Both the position numbers and the translations under genes were made by a program. From Lachnospiraceae bacterium (GTDB lineage: Bacteria; Bacillota; Clostridia; Lachnospirales; Lachnospiraceae): 48,469 nucleotides of DNA. The DNA lies in the NCBI GenBank assembly GCA_022796475.1, contig JAAWIS010000020.1, positions 1-48,469 on the forward strand. The letters run 5' to 3'. The notes under the pieces are model-generated. The model had not been told where the DNA came from and searched no databases. It was given only the letters and a program-made list of their open reading frames with translations. Within the stretch, counting starts at the first letter, position 1. Each line of letters opens with the position of its first letter. Shown here in pieces: positions 7,920-16,558 of the stretch.

Positions 7920-10853
7920 TTAATGAAATAAGTTCAATGTCATTTCAAACATTCCGGCTTCTGCCTTTACCTTTTCTTCATTTCCGATTACACACAAGCT
8001 TCCCGTGTTCAGCAAAGCCTCAACAATAGGCGCCAAACTGCGGATATCTTCCTGGGTTGCGTCTAATATTTGTTTTCTCTCTTCTTTCAGCATCTCATTG
8101 GTAACGCCAGATAAATAAGCGGATACCTCTCTTGCCCCTTTAATAGACGGAGTCAGCGGCACATCCAGCTCACCGATAGCGCCAATCACATATTTGGTCA
8201 TATCCCGTTCCTGGGCATTAAACTGCCTGATATATTCTGGAATTTTCTCATAAACCTGATTTGTTTCTTTTATATTCGGATCCCGGTAAGAAACCAAATA
8301 TCCTTCCTTTGAACGTCCAAAACCGCTCATGCATCCGTAAGCACCGCCCTGAACGCGAAGGTTCTGCCACAGATAGTCATAGTTTAAAATCACTTTTAAA
8401 ATCTTAAGAGCACCGGTATAAGAAAGCCCGCTGTTTTCAAAGCTTCCGCATCTTGCCACATAATTTACCTGGGATGATGTTTTAAAACCTTCATTCAGCT
8501 CACAAGGCCTGAATACAAACGGAAATTCTTTCCCGTCGCTGACCGCCAAAAGATCAGCAAGTCTTGCCATGGATTTTGGAAGTTTTTTGCAGGCTTCTTC
8601 CTCTGCCGTAAAAGCAACCATCATATGATCCCTGACGAACAGGCGGCTTACCACCTCCTTCAGCTTGCTGATTAAGCCGGCCCTGCACTCTGGCTTTTCA
8701 AAGTCCGCACACAGCTTCTCCAAAAAATGATAATATCCAATCCCGCCTGTTACATCATTAAAAGCAGAAGTGGGAGAAAAATAAGAGGTTGCCCTGGCTA
8801 CTGCTGCTGAATGGGACGCATTTTCTAACCGCATCCTGGCTCTGGATTTATTCTCTGCTAAAATTTCACCAAGCCGTTTCTCATCTTCCAGCTTGGATCT
8901 GGTCAGAATCTCTCCCAGGATATCAAAGGCAAAGTCCAGTTTTTCACTAAGTACCTTTGCTCTGGCAGAAAATACCCCGGTAAATTTCCCTGGTTCCCGT
9001 AAATCAGCATAAGAAACAACTGAAAAATCGATTCCGCCGCTGTTTAAATAAATTTCGCTGGTTAGATCACTGTAGCTGTAATGTTCTGTATCCACATATC
9101 CCAGCACCGACTTTAAAAGACCCACATAAGGCAAATCTTCCTGAGGAACTCCCTTAGTATCAAATAATACCTGAATATAACCGATTCCGGAGGTAAACAT
9201 AGGATTATAAAGCACCGTGATCCCATCTTCCTCCTTTGCCTGGCCTTGTATTAATTCCGGCTCCCGTCCAATCTCCTCCCTCTTAAGCATAGGAATCTTC
9301 TCTAAATCTTCCTGAGAAGAAGGCGTTTCCTGATATTCCCGCAGCGCCATCGTTTGTTCTCTGATATCAACCACCTGGCTGGGGGATAACGAGTCTTTAT
9401 ACGCTGCCAGCTTCTTAGCTAACGCCTGTTCTTCCTCTGCTGTCAGGTTCTTTTTTGGCAGCAGGGCAATAACCGCCTCAAAGGGATTATCCAAAAGGCC
9501 GGTTCGGATCAGCTCCTCAAAATATCCCTCTTCTACCGCCTTTTTTAAAAAGTCAAAGGTTTCCTGATATTCCAGATGCATCATGGGATCACCGCCGTAA
9601 AGCCAGCTATCCATACACCACAGGCCATACATCAGTCCCTTGGGCGCAGAACCGTAGTCCGCCTCCCGATAACGGAATTCATAATAATTCAGCCCTGCAA
9701 GAAGACTTTTCTTATCAATTCCCTGATCCGCTATCTTCCGCAAAGTTCCCTTCACTACAGCAAGAAATTCCCCCTTTTGGTCTGCATCCGCGTTTTTAGC
9801 AATCACCGAAAAATAGGGCTGCAAAACTCCGTTTTCATAGCCGCCAAACACATCATCTCCGATCCCTGCATCTACCAATGCCTGCTTTAAGGGCGCCCCC
9901 GGCGCATCCAGCAAGGTATATTCCAGAATCTGGAATGCCACATAACGTTTCGGATCTAAGTTTGTTTCCACCACCGTATTGACTGACAAATATGCATGGT
10001 TGGCCTCTTCTTCATCTTCTGTAATGGAATAAAATAATTCCTTCTCTACTGGTTTTGCAAAGGGCTTCTGGAGTTGGATGGAAGAGTCGATCTCTTTTGC
10101 TTCATATTTGCTTAAATAAGCTTCATCCAGCCAGCGAAGCCGTTCCTCCATATCCATATTTCCATACAGGTAAATGTAACTGTTGCTGGGATGGTAGTAC
10201 TGTCTGTGGTAGTCAAGAAACCCTTCATAAGTAAGATTTGGGATCTGGGACGGATCTCCGCCAGACTCAAATCCATAGCAGGTATCTGGAAATAATTCAT
10301 GGGTGATAGCCCGATCCAGCAGACTTTCCGGCGAGGAAAAAGCCCCTTTCATTTCATTGTAAACCACGCCGTTAATTGTAATTGGCCCATCCTCTTTCTC
10401 TAATTCATAGTGCCAGCCTTCCTGCATAAAAATCTTCGGTTCGCGGTAAATATTCGGATGAAAAACTGCATCTAAATATACATCCATCAAATTCTTAAAG
10501 TCCTGCTCATTGCAGCTTGCAACTGGATATACTGTTTTATCCGGATAAGTCATTGCATTTAAAAAGGTATTCAGGGAACCTTTTACCAATTCTACAAACG
10601 GATCCTTTACCGGAAACTTTTCTGAACCACAAAGCACACTATGCTCTAAAATATGCTGAAGCCCAGTGCTGTTATTCGGAGGCGTCCGAAAGCCAATACT
10701 AAATACTTTGTTTTCATCATCATTTATCATAAGAAACAGCTTTGCCCCAGTCTTTTTATGCCGGAGGACTGCTCCTTTGGAATTCATTTCCTTGATTTCC
10801 TTTTCTTTTATCAGTTCATAAGCTGATAACTGTTCCAAACCGGATTTTTTCAT
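7920..10853 (-). CDS. M16C-family zinc metallopeptidase (presequence-protease-like)
   Basis: A 977-residue insulinase-superfamily peptidase of the M16C (PreP/HypA-like) type, which folds as four homologous domains forming a closed chamber for peptide degradation. The inverted zinc motif HILEH occupies residues 67-71, with the probable third ligand Glu167 in NEMKGAF about 96 residues later. The family's R/Y substrate-binding region is represented near the C-terminal half by LRVQGGAYGCMSGFG. There is no signal peptide, so a cytoplasmic role in clearing oligopeptides is likely. The upstream ribosome binding site is weak (AAAGAAAGG). It is upstream of era with a short gap. Substrate unknown. Confidence 0.93.
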   Translation of the reverse strand: MKKSGLEQLSAYELIKEKEIKEMNSKGAVLRHKKTGAKLFLMINDDENKVFSIGFRTPPNNSTGLQHILEHSVLCGSEKFPVKDPFVELVKGSLNTFLNAMTYPDKTVYPVASCNEQDFKNLMDVYLDAVFHPNIYREPKIFMQEGWHYELEKEDGPITINGVVYNEMKGAFSSPESLLDRAITHELFPDTCYGFESGGDPSQIPNLTYEGFLDYHRQYYHPSNSYIYLYGNMDMEERLRWLDEAYLSKYEAKEIDSSIQLQKPFAKPVEKELFYSITEDEEEANHAYLSVNTVVETNLDPKRYVAFQILEYTLLDAPGAPLKQALVDAGIGDDVFGGYENGVLQPYFSVIAKNADADQKGEFLAVVKGTLRKIADQGIDKKSLLAGLNYYEFRYREADYGSAPKGLMYGLWCMDSWLYGGDPMMHLEYQETFDFLKKAVEEGYFEELIRTGLLDNPFEAVIALLPKKNLTAEEEQALAKKLAAYKDSLSPSQVVDIREQTMALREYQETPSSQEDLEKIPMLKREEIGREPELIQGQAKEEDGITVLYNPMFTSGIGYIQVLFDTKGVPQEDLPYVGLLKSVLGYVDTEHYSYSDLTSEIYLNSGGIDFSVVSYADLREPGKFTGVFSARAKVLSEKLDFAFDILGEILTRSKLEDEKRLGEILAENKSRARMRLENASHSAAVARATSYFSPTSAFNDVTGGIGYYHFLEKLCADFEKPECRAGLISKLKEVVSRLFVRDHMMVAFTAEEEACKKLPKSMARLADLLAVSDGKEFPFVFRPCELNEGFKTSSQVNYVARCGSFENSGLSYTGALKILKVILNYDYLWQNLRVQGGAYGCMSGFGRSKEGYLVSYRDPNIKETNQVYEKIPEYIRQFNAQERDMTKYVIGAIGELDVPLTPSIKGAREVSAYLSGVTNEMLKEERKQILDATQEDIRSLAPIVEALLNTGSLCVIGNEEKVKAEAGMFEMTLNLFH

Positions 10854-11070
10854 ATTTAAATGCCTTTCTTTTCAAACTATTATTGTAAAAGCTTAACGCT
10901 CAAACACTGAGCCGTACAAAAACAAGGTTGCGGTTGCAGCTTGACGTCCGCTGTTCCTGTTTTCGCTGCAACTGCCAAATGCTCACAGGCTCCATCTTTA
11001 CTCATAGCAGCGCCCCAAAGCAGGCAGTGACAGTGCATTTGTAATAAGCGCCCTTTGCAGCCTTCCCTTA
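10854..11070. other. intergenic hairpin region between the YdcF-like gene and the M16C peptidase
   Basis: A stem GTTGCAGC/GCTGCAAC (about 10933-10973, long loop) and a small stem GCTCA/TGAGC (about 10900-10914) are visible. No gene or clean U-tract terminator, and no convincing promoter, was found. Confidence 0.4.
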
Positions 11071-12042
11071 TTACATATTACCCATAAATTTATCTTTTAA
11101 TATCGCAATGCTTTCCCGAACTAAAAGATGGATAAACAGCACTGGATCTGCACTGGAGGAAACGCCATAAAGCTGATCAAACCCGCATTTTTCTCCAATC
11201 TTCATGGCACGGAATAAATGGAAATTGCTGGTAAGCACGCCAATCTGCAGCGGCTTATCCGGCAGGATCTCCAAAGCTGCCATAGAAGGCTCCTTGGCAG
11301 GCGCCAGCCTTACCCGCTTTGCCTGAGCGCAAGGTCCCCGCATATCCAGTTTAGAAGGAGTATAGCCGGCTGCCTCCCATTGCCGTTCTCTCTCTTTCAG
11401 AAAATAGGCCAGCTCCATCCGAATCACTTGTTTCCTTATCTGGCTTTGCCTGGCCGCCTCTTTTTCTATTTTTCTCTGGTTATCAATTAAAGCTTTGCTG
11501 CAAAGCATATTTTCTCTGGTATTTGTGGAATAAACCTCCAAAAGCATCTGGTCCGGACTAATCCCGTTATATAACAGATACTCTGCCATGGCAAGCGCTT
11601 CTGAAGTAGGCTCATCCTCTCCCTGACCGCCGGAAAGCACAAGTTTCGTTTCCGGATGTTCCTGTGCATACCGGATGGCCTTGTCCAAACGACGTTTTAA
11701 GGAAGAGCTGATATCATCCTCCCGAACCTTAGCCCCCAGCACAATTAAGTAGTCCAGATGACTTGGGGCTGACTTTATCATTCCTCCAAAAATCAAAATC
11801 TGAAGAATCATCAGCACAACAAACCCGGTTATGCAAAGTGTGGCAACAGAAACCGGAATCCACAAAGGCACCTGCCGGCGGTGCTGGTGATAATAACGGT
11901 CACCTTTTGCCAGCAGAAAACAAACTGCAGCAAACACCGGCCAAATCCAGGCTGCTGAAGTTTCAATACCAGAATATACTGCAATAATCCCGAAATATAC
12001 CAGGCTGAGAACTCCCAAAATTCCAAATGCTGCTGTAAACAA
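11071..12042 (-). CDS. YdcF-family (DUF218) membrane protein
   Basis: A 323-residue protein with three or so N-terminal membrane helices (about residues 5-20, 30-45 and 60-88), then a DUF218 domain starting at DYLIVLGAKV. Family motifs seen are VLSGGQGEDEPTSEA, YLLYNGI and STNTRENM; the terminal block IGVLTSNFHLFRAM is also present. Members such as SanA/ElyC/YdcF are linked to envelope integrity, but the reaction is not established. An Arg/Lys/Glu-rich insertion of roughly 75 residues (about 190-265) separates the two halves of the domain. The start is TTG at 12042, supported by GGAGGTGAGG upstream. It lies downstream of the U32 gene terminator, so it probably has its own transcript. Confidence 0.85.
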   Translation of the reverse strand: MFTAAFGILGVLSLVYFGIIAVYSGIETSAAWIWPVFAAVCFLLAKGDRYYHQHRRQVPLWIPVSVATLCITGFVVLMILQILIFGGMIKSAPSHLDYLIVLGAKVREDDISSSLKRRLDKAIRYAQEHPETKLVLSGGQGEDEPTSEALAMAEYLLYNGISPDQMLLEVYSTNTRENMLCSKALIDNQRKIEKEAARQSQIRKQVIRMELAYFLKERERQWEAAGYTPSKLDMRGPCAQAKRVRLAPAKEPSMAALEILPDKPLQIGVLTSNFHLFRAMKIGEKCGFDQLYGVSSSADPVLFIHLLVRESIAILKDKFMGNM

Positions 12043-12073
12043 GGCCTCACCTCCCTATATCTCCATGTGCTTG

Positions 12074-12136
12074 TAAGCGCGAAGAGCGCATCCCCCGGAG
12101 GGTTTTTGCTTTAGTAGGAAGCAATTTCCTATAAAG
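12074..12136 (+). repeat. dispersed palindromic element, copy A
   Basis: A 63-bp sequence with a near-identical inverted-orientation partner at 31910-31972. It contains a GCGC-gaaga-GCGC stem, a short CCC/GGG stem followed by TTTTT, and a distal stem TAGGAA/TTCCTA. Both copies lie in intergenic gaps and run antisense to their neighbours. Confidence 0.75.
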
Positions 12137-12138
12137 TC

Positions 12139-12165
12139 AAAAAAGAATCCTGCTATGCAGGATTC
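12139..12165 (-). terminator. rho-independent terminator after the U32 gene
   Basis: A perfect 9-bp stem GAATCCTGC/GCAGGATTC with a 3-nt loop (12145-12165) is followed on the minus strand by a run of T (12139-12144). It ends the ireB-to-U32 transcription unit. Confidence 0.85.
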
Positions 12166-12198
12166 ACCGCCCATAATTCCTTTGCAGCAGAAACAATC

Positions 12199-13440
12199 CT
12201 AACAGGCTCCTTCCTCCAACACACGGCAGCGCAAAATATCATACTGGGCCAATTCTGCTCCTAAGTCAATCCAAAGTATCTGTTTTGCATGAGGAGCACT
12301 TTCCTGAAGCTCGCCAGTTTCGCTGCGGATCCCTCTTACTTGTACCGTAAGATTGGTTCCGTCTGGTTTCATCACTTCAATCTCATCACCTACAGAAAAC
12401 TTATTCTTCTGTTCAATCCGGCACCAGCCAGCCTCGTCTGTTTCCTCAACCGTTCCCAAATAGGTGTAATTTTTAATATAAGTGCTGTTTTCATAAATCT
12501 GGTTTTCTTCCGTAGGTTTTCCGAAATAAAACCCTGTAGAGAATTCCCTTACTGTACACTTTCCGATTTCTTCTTTATACCACTCCAGGTTTTGTTTGTA
12601 AAGAGCCGGATCTGTCAAATAATCATCAATTGCTCTCCGATACGTTCTGGCCACAGCCGCCACATAAAGAGCTGTTTTCATTCTGCCTTCAATTTTAAAG
12701 CTGTCAATTCCGGCCTCTATCAGCTCCGGCACATGCTCAATCATACATAAATCCTTGGAGTTAAAAAGGAAGGTTCCTCTTTCATTTTCATATACCGGCA
12801 TATATTCCCCCGGCCTGGTTTCTTCTGCCACTGCGTATTTCCATCGGCATGGGTGGGTACATGCCCCCTGGTTTGCATCTCTTCCTGCCAGAAAATTACT
12901 TAACAGGCAGCGTCCGGAATAAGATATGCACATGGCTCCATGGATAAAACTTTCAATCTCCATTTCGTCCGGAATATTCTGACGGATCTTACGGATTTCT
13001 GCCAGGGAAAGCTCTCTGGCAGAAACCACCCGTTTTGCCCCTAAATCCCACCAAAAACAATATGTGCCGTAATTGGTGTTATTTGCCTGAGTGCTGATAT
13101 GGATCTCCATGTCAGGCAAAACTTTTTTTGCAATCAAAAACACGCCAGGATCTGAAATAATAAGCGCATCTGGCCGAATCTCTTTTAACTCTTTAAAATA
13201 TGCTTCCACTCCAGGTAAATCTTCGTTATGCGCAAGAATATTCGCCGTAATATATACTTTTACTCCCCGGCTGTGGGCAAACTCAATCCCCTGGCGGATC
13301 TCATCATTAGAAAAATTTTTAGCTTTGGCTCTGAGGCCAAAGGCTTCCCCGCCGATATAAACTGCATCAGCGCCGTAAACTGCCGCAACCTTTAATACTT
13401 CAAGGCTGCCTGCCGGAATTAATAGTTCTGTTTTTCTCAT
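12199..13440 (-). CDS. trhP: U32 family protein, probable tRNA hydroxylation protein TrhP
   Basis: A 413-residue peptidase-U32-type protein. The N-terminal TIM-barrel begins TELLIPAGSLEVLKVAAVYGADAVYIGG. The cysteine-rich signature follows in the middle (SYSGRCLLSNFLAGRDANQG, then ACTHPCRWKY), where U32 proteins place an iron-sulfur cluster, and a C-terminal beta domain comes last. Though named peptidases, the close relatives YegQ/YrrN/YrrO (TrhP) are needed for prephenate-dependent 5-hydroxyuridine formation at tRNA position 34. The gene directly follows a trmR-like methyltransferase, as in the Bacillus subtilis yrrM-yrrN-yrrO cluster, which supports the tRNA role. Only one U32 gene is present here, where Bacillus has two. 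A terminator follows. Confidence 0.8.
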   Translation of the reverse strand: MRKTELLIPAGSLEVLKVAAVYGADAVYIGGEAFGLRAKAKNFSNDEIRQGIEFAHSRGVKVYITANILAHNEDLPGVEAYFKELKEIRPDALIISDPGVFLIAKKVLPDMEIHISTQANNTNYGTYCFWWDLGAKRVVSARELSLAEIRKIRQNIPDEMEIESFIHGAMCISYSGRCLLSNFLAGRDANQGACTHPCRWKYAVAEETRPGEYMPVYENERGTFLFNSKDLCMIEHVPELIEAGIDSFKIEGRMKTALYVAAVARTYRRAIDDYLTDPALYKQNLEWYKEEIGKCTVREFSTGFYFGKPTEENQIYENSTYIKNYTYLGTVEETDEAGWCRIEQKNKFSVGDEIEVMKPDGTNLTVQVRGIRSETGELQESAPHAKQILWIDLGAELAQYDILRCRVLEEGAC

Positions 13441-13466
13441 ATGGTTTCTCTCCCCGGAACAAGCAA

Positions 13467-14114
13467 TTACCTCTGTTTTACGCTTATGGTTACCCCGTCG
13501 CCGACAGGAACCACTGCTGTTTCCAGCCCCTGGGTATGCTTTAACACAAACAAATATTCACGCATCCGGCTGTGTATGGTTCGGTTCCTCCGCTCTACGG
13601 CAAATCTGGACTGAATGATATCCCCATCCTGAAGCACATTATCAGAAACCAGCATCCCTCCGGGAGCCAGCAGCTTTAGTACATCAGAAAGCCAGTGGAT
13701 ATACTGGCCCTTGGCCCCATCCATAAAAATAAAGTCAAATCCGCCTTCTGGCAGCTTTTTCAGCCATTCTCCTGCATCTCCCTCTAACAAGGTGATCTGG
13801 TTAAGGCGTCCTGCACGCTGGAAATTTTCCCTGGCAGCAGGAATCCTCTTTTCGTACTTTTCAATGGTAGTAATATGGCATCCTTCTTCCATTACTGATG
13901 CCATTAAAAGGGCAGAGTATCCCACAGCCGTTCCGATTTCAAGAATTGCTCTTGGCCTTACTCCTGCCACCAGCGTTTTTAAAAGGGCGCCGGTTTCCTT
14001 TCGGATAATCGGCACCAGACTTTCTGCAGCCTTACGCTCAATTTCCTCTAACAGCGGATCTCCTTCTGGTTCCAAGGAGCGGATATAGTCGGTAACTCTT
14101 TCGTTTTCCCTCAT
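13467..14114 (-). CDS. trmR: class I SAM O-methyltransferase, probable tRNA 5-hydroxyuridine methyltransferase TrmR
   Basis: A 215-residue methyltransferase of the YrrM/COMT-like O-methyltransferase family 3. The SAM-binding motif ILEIGTAVGYSALLMA lies near residues 56-71, followed by acidic TTIEKYEKR and the metal/substrate region FIFMDGAKGQY and MLVSDNVLQDGD. In Bacillus, TrmR (YrrM) converts ho5U34 to mo5U34 on tRNA; neighbouring trhP makes the substrate. Here the U32/trhP gene is 26 bp downstream and the MltG-like gene overlaps its start by 4 bp (ATGA), matching the yrrL-yrrM-yrrN order. A small-molecule catechol substrate is the alternative, made less likely by synteny. Confidence 0.82.
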   Translation of the reverse strand: MRENERVTDYIRSLEPEGDPLLEEIERKAAESLVPIIRKETGALLKTLVAGVRPRAILEIGTAVGYSALLMASVMEEGCHITTIEKYEKRIPAARENFQRAGRLNQITLLEGDAGEWLKKLPEGGFDFIFMDGAKGQYIHWLSDVLKLLAPGGMLVSDNVLQDGDIIQSRFAVERRNRTIHSRMREYLFVLKHTQGLETAVVPVGDGVTISVKQR

Positions 14115-14512
14115 GTTCCAGGCTCCTTTTTTTCTTCAGCAGGCTCAGTTCCCAGAATATCCAAAATCTCCCTGGAAGTCATAGAAGTGTTCAGCAGATA
14201 GGAACCAGGGTATATGGTATAGTCGTAGAACTTGGCCTGCACGCCAAAGGCGTACCGGTTATGGATCAACCCTTCCTTTTCCAAAAGCTTTCCCACCTGG
14301 AAGCCGGACTGTCCTTCTTCTATCTGCACAGTTTTATCTCTTCCCGGCTCTGGCGCTACAGCAGTTGCAGCAAAGATCTCATAGCCGAATTCAAACCCTG
14401 CCGTAACCCCTTCATAGAAAATCAAAATAATCAAAGCATAGATAATTAGGCGCAGGGAAACCTTAATAATGGCGCCTGTTACCCGGTTAATATCTCTGGT
14501 CGTATCGCTCAC
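14111..14512 (-). CDS. shortened MltG/YceG-like membrane protein
   Basis: A 133-residue protein with one N-terminal membrane helix (about residues 17-42). An extracytoplasmic module follows that resembles the N-terminal LysM-like part of endolytic transglycosylase MltG (VQIEEGQSGFQVGKLLEKEGLI, then YTIYPGSYLL and MTSREILDIL). The long C-terminal YceG catalytic domain with its essential Glu is absent; full MltG proteins are around 340 residues or more. It occupies the yrrL (mltG) position of the Bacillus cluster, between RNase J/DUF1292 and trmR, and overlaps trmR by 4 bp. It is an intact gene, not a frameshift, so it probably binds glycan or a partner instead of cutting glycan strands. Confidence 0.75.
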   Translation of the reverse strand: MSDTTRDINRVTGAIIKVSLRLIIYALIILIFYEGVTAGFEFGYEIFAATAVAPEPGRDKTVQIEEGQSGFQVGKLLEKEGLIHNRYAFGVQAKFYDYTIYPGSYLLNTSMTSREILDILGTEPAEEKKEPGT

Positions 14513-14564
14513 GGCTTCCCTCCTTTCCCTAAAATACTGGAAATACGCGAAAAACCTTATCCTT

Positions 14565-16235
14565 CTATACTTCCATAATGATTGGAAGTATCATAGGATT
14601 CCGCTTCATCCGCTTCCACAAAAAGTCACTTAAATGATCTTTAATTTCATTCTTAATCTTTCCCCAGTCACTTACATGCCGGTTCAGACAGTCGCTTACC
14701 GCTTCATCTACCACCCGCTTTGCCTCTTCCAGAAGGTCTTCCGATTCCCTTACATATACAAAGCCTCTGGATACAATATCCGGTCCGGCTAAAAGCTGGT
14801 TGCTGTATTTTTCCAAAGTCAGAACTACCACAATAATACCGTTCTGCGCCAGGTTCTGGCGATCCCGCAGAACAATATTTCCCACGTCGCCTACTCCAAG
14901 GCCGTCTACCAAAATCGCTCCAGCCGGAACATGTCCGATGATCTGTCCCTTTTCTTCATTGATTTCCAAAATATCTCCTGAATTAATCATCAGGATATTT
15001 TCCTTTGGGATCCCTACTGCCTGGGCCAATGTAGCCTGAGTCATCCGATGGCGGTACTCGCCGTGGATTGGAACGGAGTACTTGGGATGTACCAGAGAAT
15101 AAATCAGCTTAATCTCTTCCTGGCAGGCATGGCCGGATACGTGGGTATCCTGGAAGATTACCTCAGCCCCTTTCATGGACAATTCATTAATTACTTTAGC
15201 CACTGCCTTTTCATTGCCTGGAATCGGAGTTGAGCTTAAAATAATAACATCATTAGGGGTGATGGAAACCTTCTTATGAATAGAGGAAGCCATTCTGGAT
15301 AAAGCTGCCATGGATTCCCCCTGGCTTCCCGTAGTAATCAATACCGTTTTTTCCGGCGGATAATTTTTAAGCTGCTCGATTTCAATTAAAGTTCCCTCTG
15401 GAATTTTAATATACCCCAGCTCGCTGGCTGTACCGATAACATTAACCATGCTGCGGCCTTCCACTACCGCTTTCCGTCCGTATTTGTAAGCAGAATTAAT
15501 AATCTGCTGTACCCGGTCCACATTAGAAGCAAAGGTAGCTACTATAATTCGTTTATTCTGATGATCTGCAAATATCGAATCAAAGGTTTTCCCTACTGTC
15601 CGCTCTGATGCCGTAAACCCGGATCGGATGGCATTGGTACTGTCACATAACAGGGCAAGGACTCCTTTTCTTCCCAGCTCCGCAAACCGCTGTAAATCAA
15701 TGGAATCCCCAAATACCGGAGTATAGTCAATCTTAAAGTCGCCCGTATGAACAATCACCCCTGCTGGTGAAAAAATAGCCAGGGCCGATGCATCCGCAAT
15801 ACTATGGTTGGTTTTAATAAACTCAACCCTGAAACATCCCAGATTCACAGACTGTCCATGTTTAATTACTTTTCGCCTGGTGGTCTTAAGCATATTGGTT
15901 TCTTTTAGTTTATTCTCAATTAATGCAATCGTAAGCCTTGTACCATACACCGGTACATTTAATTCCTTTAACACGTAAGGCAGAGCGCCTATGTGATCTT
16001 CATGCCCATGGGTAATCACAAACCCTTTTACTTTGTCTATGTTTTGTTTTAAATAGGTTACATCCGGGATCACCAGGTCAATTCCCAACATATCGTCAGT
16101 TGGAAACGCCAGTCCGCAGTCTACGATAATAATGCTGTCCTGGCATTCAAAGGCCGTTATATTCATCCCTACTTGCTCTAATCCGCCTAAGGGGATAATC
16201 TTTACGGTCCCATTATTTTTATCTTTTCCTTTCAA
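14565..16235 (-). CDS. rnj: ribonuclease J
   Basis: A beta-CASP metallo-beta-lactamase-fold RNase with 5'-3' exo- and endonuclease activity, central to mRNA turnover and rRNA maturation in Firmicutes. From the chosen start the protein is 556 residues. VKIIPLGGLEQVGMN opens the catalytic fold, HGHEDH near residue 80 binds the two zinc ions, and TGSQGE and the HVSGHA region belong to the beta-CASP insert. I place the start at the TTG of 16235 because CGGAGGT lies 7 bases upstream. The frame stays open to a GTG at 16283 that overlaps the preceding stop but lacks a site. It sits 44 bp after DUF1292 in the ireB-ruvX operon, an unusual companion there. Confidence 0.95.
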   Translation of the reverse strand: MKGKDKNNGTVKIIPLGGLEQVGMNITAFECQDSIIIVDCGLAFPTDDMLGIDLVIPDVTYLKQNIDKVKGFVITHGHEDHIGALPYVLKELNVPVYGTRLTIALIENKLKETNMLKTTRRKVIKHGQSVNLGCFRVEFIKTNHSIADASALAIFSPAGVIVHTGDFKIDYTPVFGDSIDLQRFAELGRKGVLALLCDSTNAIRSGFTASERTVGKTFDSIFADHQNKRIIVATFASNVDRVQQIINSAYKYGRKAVVEGRSMVNVIGTASELGYIKIPEGTLIEIEQLKNYPPEKTVLITTGSQGESMAALSRMASSIHKKVSITPNDVIILSSTPIPGNEKAVAKVINELSMKGAEVIFQDTHVSGHACQEEIKLIYSLVHPKYSVPIHGEYRHRMTQATLAQAVGIPKENILMINSGDILEINEEKGQIIGHVPAGAILVDGLGVGDVGNIVLRDRQNLAQNGIIVVVLTLEKYSNQLLAGPDIVSRGFVYVRESEDLLEEAKRVVDEAVSDCLNRHVSDWGKIKNEIKDHLSDFLWKRMKRNPMILPIIMEV

Positions 16236-16279
16236 ATTCTTACCTCCGTTTTTTCTTTCCCCGGCACTCCTTGCTGAAG

Positions 16280-16558
16280 TCACATCTGAAGCTCCACATC
16301 GGCATCCTCCAAAAGCCGGGTAAAGATCTCAAATAAATCGCTTAATTCCTGTTCGTCCTCTACAAACTGGTAGACAGCCTCTGCTTCTTCTGATTTTGAA
16401 GTATCCTTTAGGATGTAGCATTCCCCGTCTGCATCTTCATCCTCTTCATCTGTAACCAGCAGGTAATTCATCCCGTTAATTCTGGTTTCTTCCAGCACAA
16501 AAAAATCAACTAATTCGCCCTCATCCGTTTTAAGGGTTATTTTCTCTTCGTTATTCAT
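16280..16558 (-). CDS. DUF1292 domain protein (YrzB-like)
   Basis: A small, strongly acidic 92-residue protein. It matches DUF1292 with [18 protein letters not shown], then [24 protein letters not shown] and a C-terminal acidic helix. The molecular role is unknown. Across Firmicutes it follows ireB and ruvX, as it does here. The start at 16558 is preferred: AGGAGA lies 8 bases upstream and the frame then overlaps the end of ruvX by 8 bp, indicating translational coupling. Upstream in-frame codons exist but look non-native. Confidence 0.9.
   Translation of the reverse strand: MNNEEKITLKTDEGELVDFFVLEETRINGMNYLLVTDEEDEDADGECYILKDTSKSEEAEAVYQFVEDEQELSDLFEIFTRLLEDADVELQM

Noticed and set aside
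16236-16283. GTG at 16283 as the RNase J start
   Set aside because: No ribosome binding site, and the extra 16 residues are atypical; the TTG at 16235 has an ideal GGAGGT.
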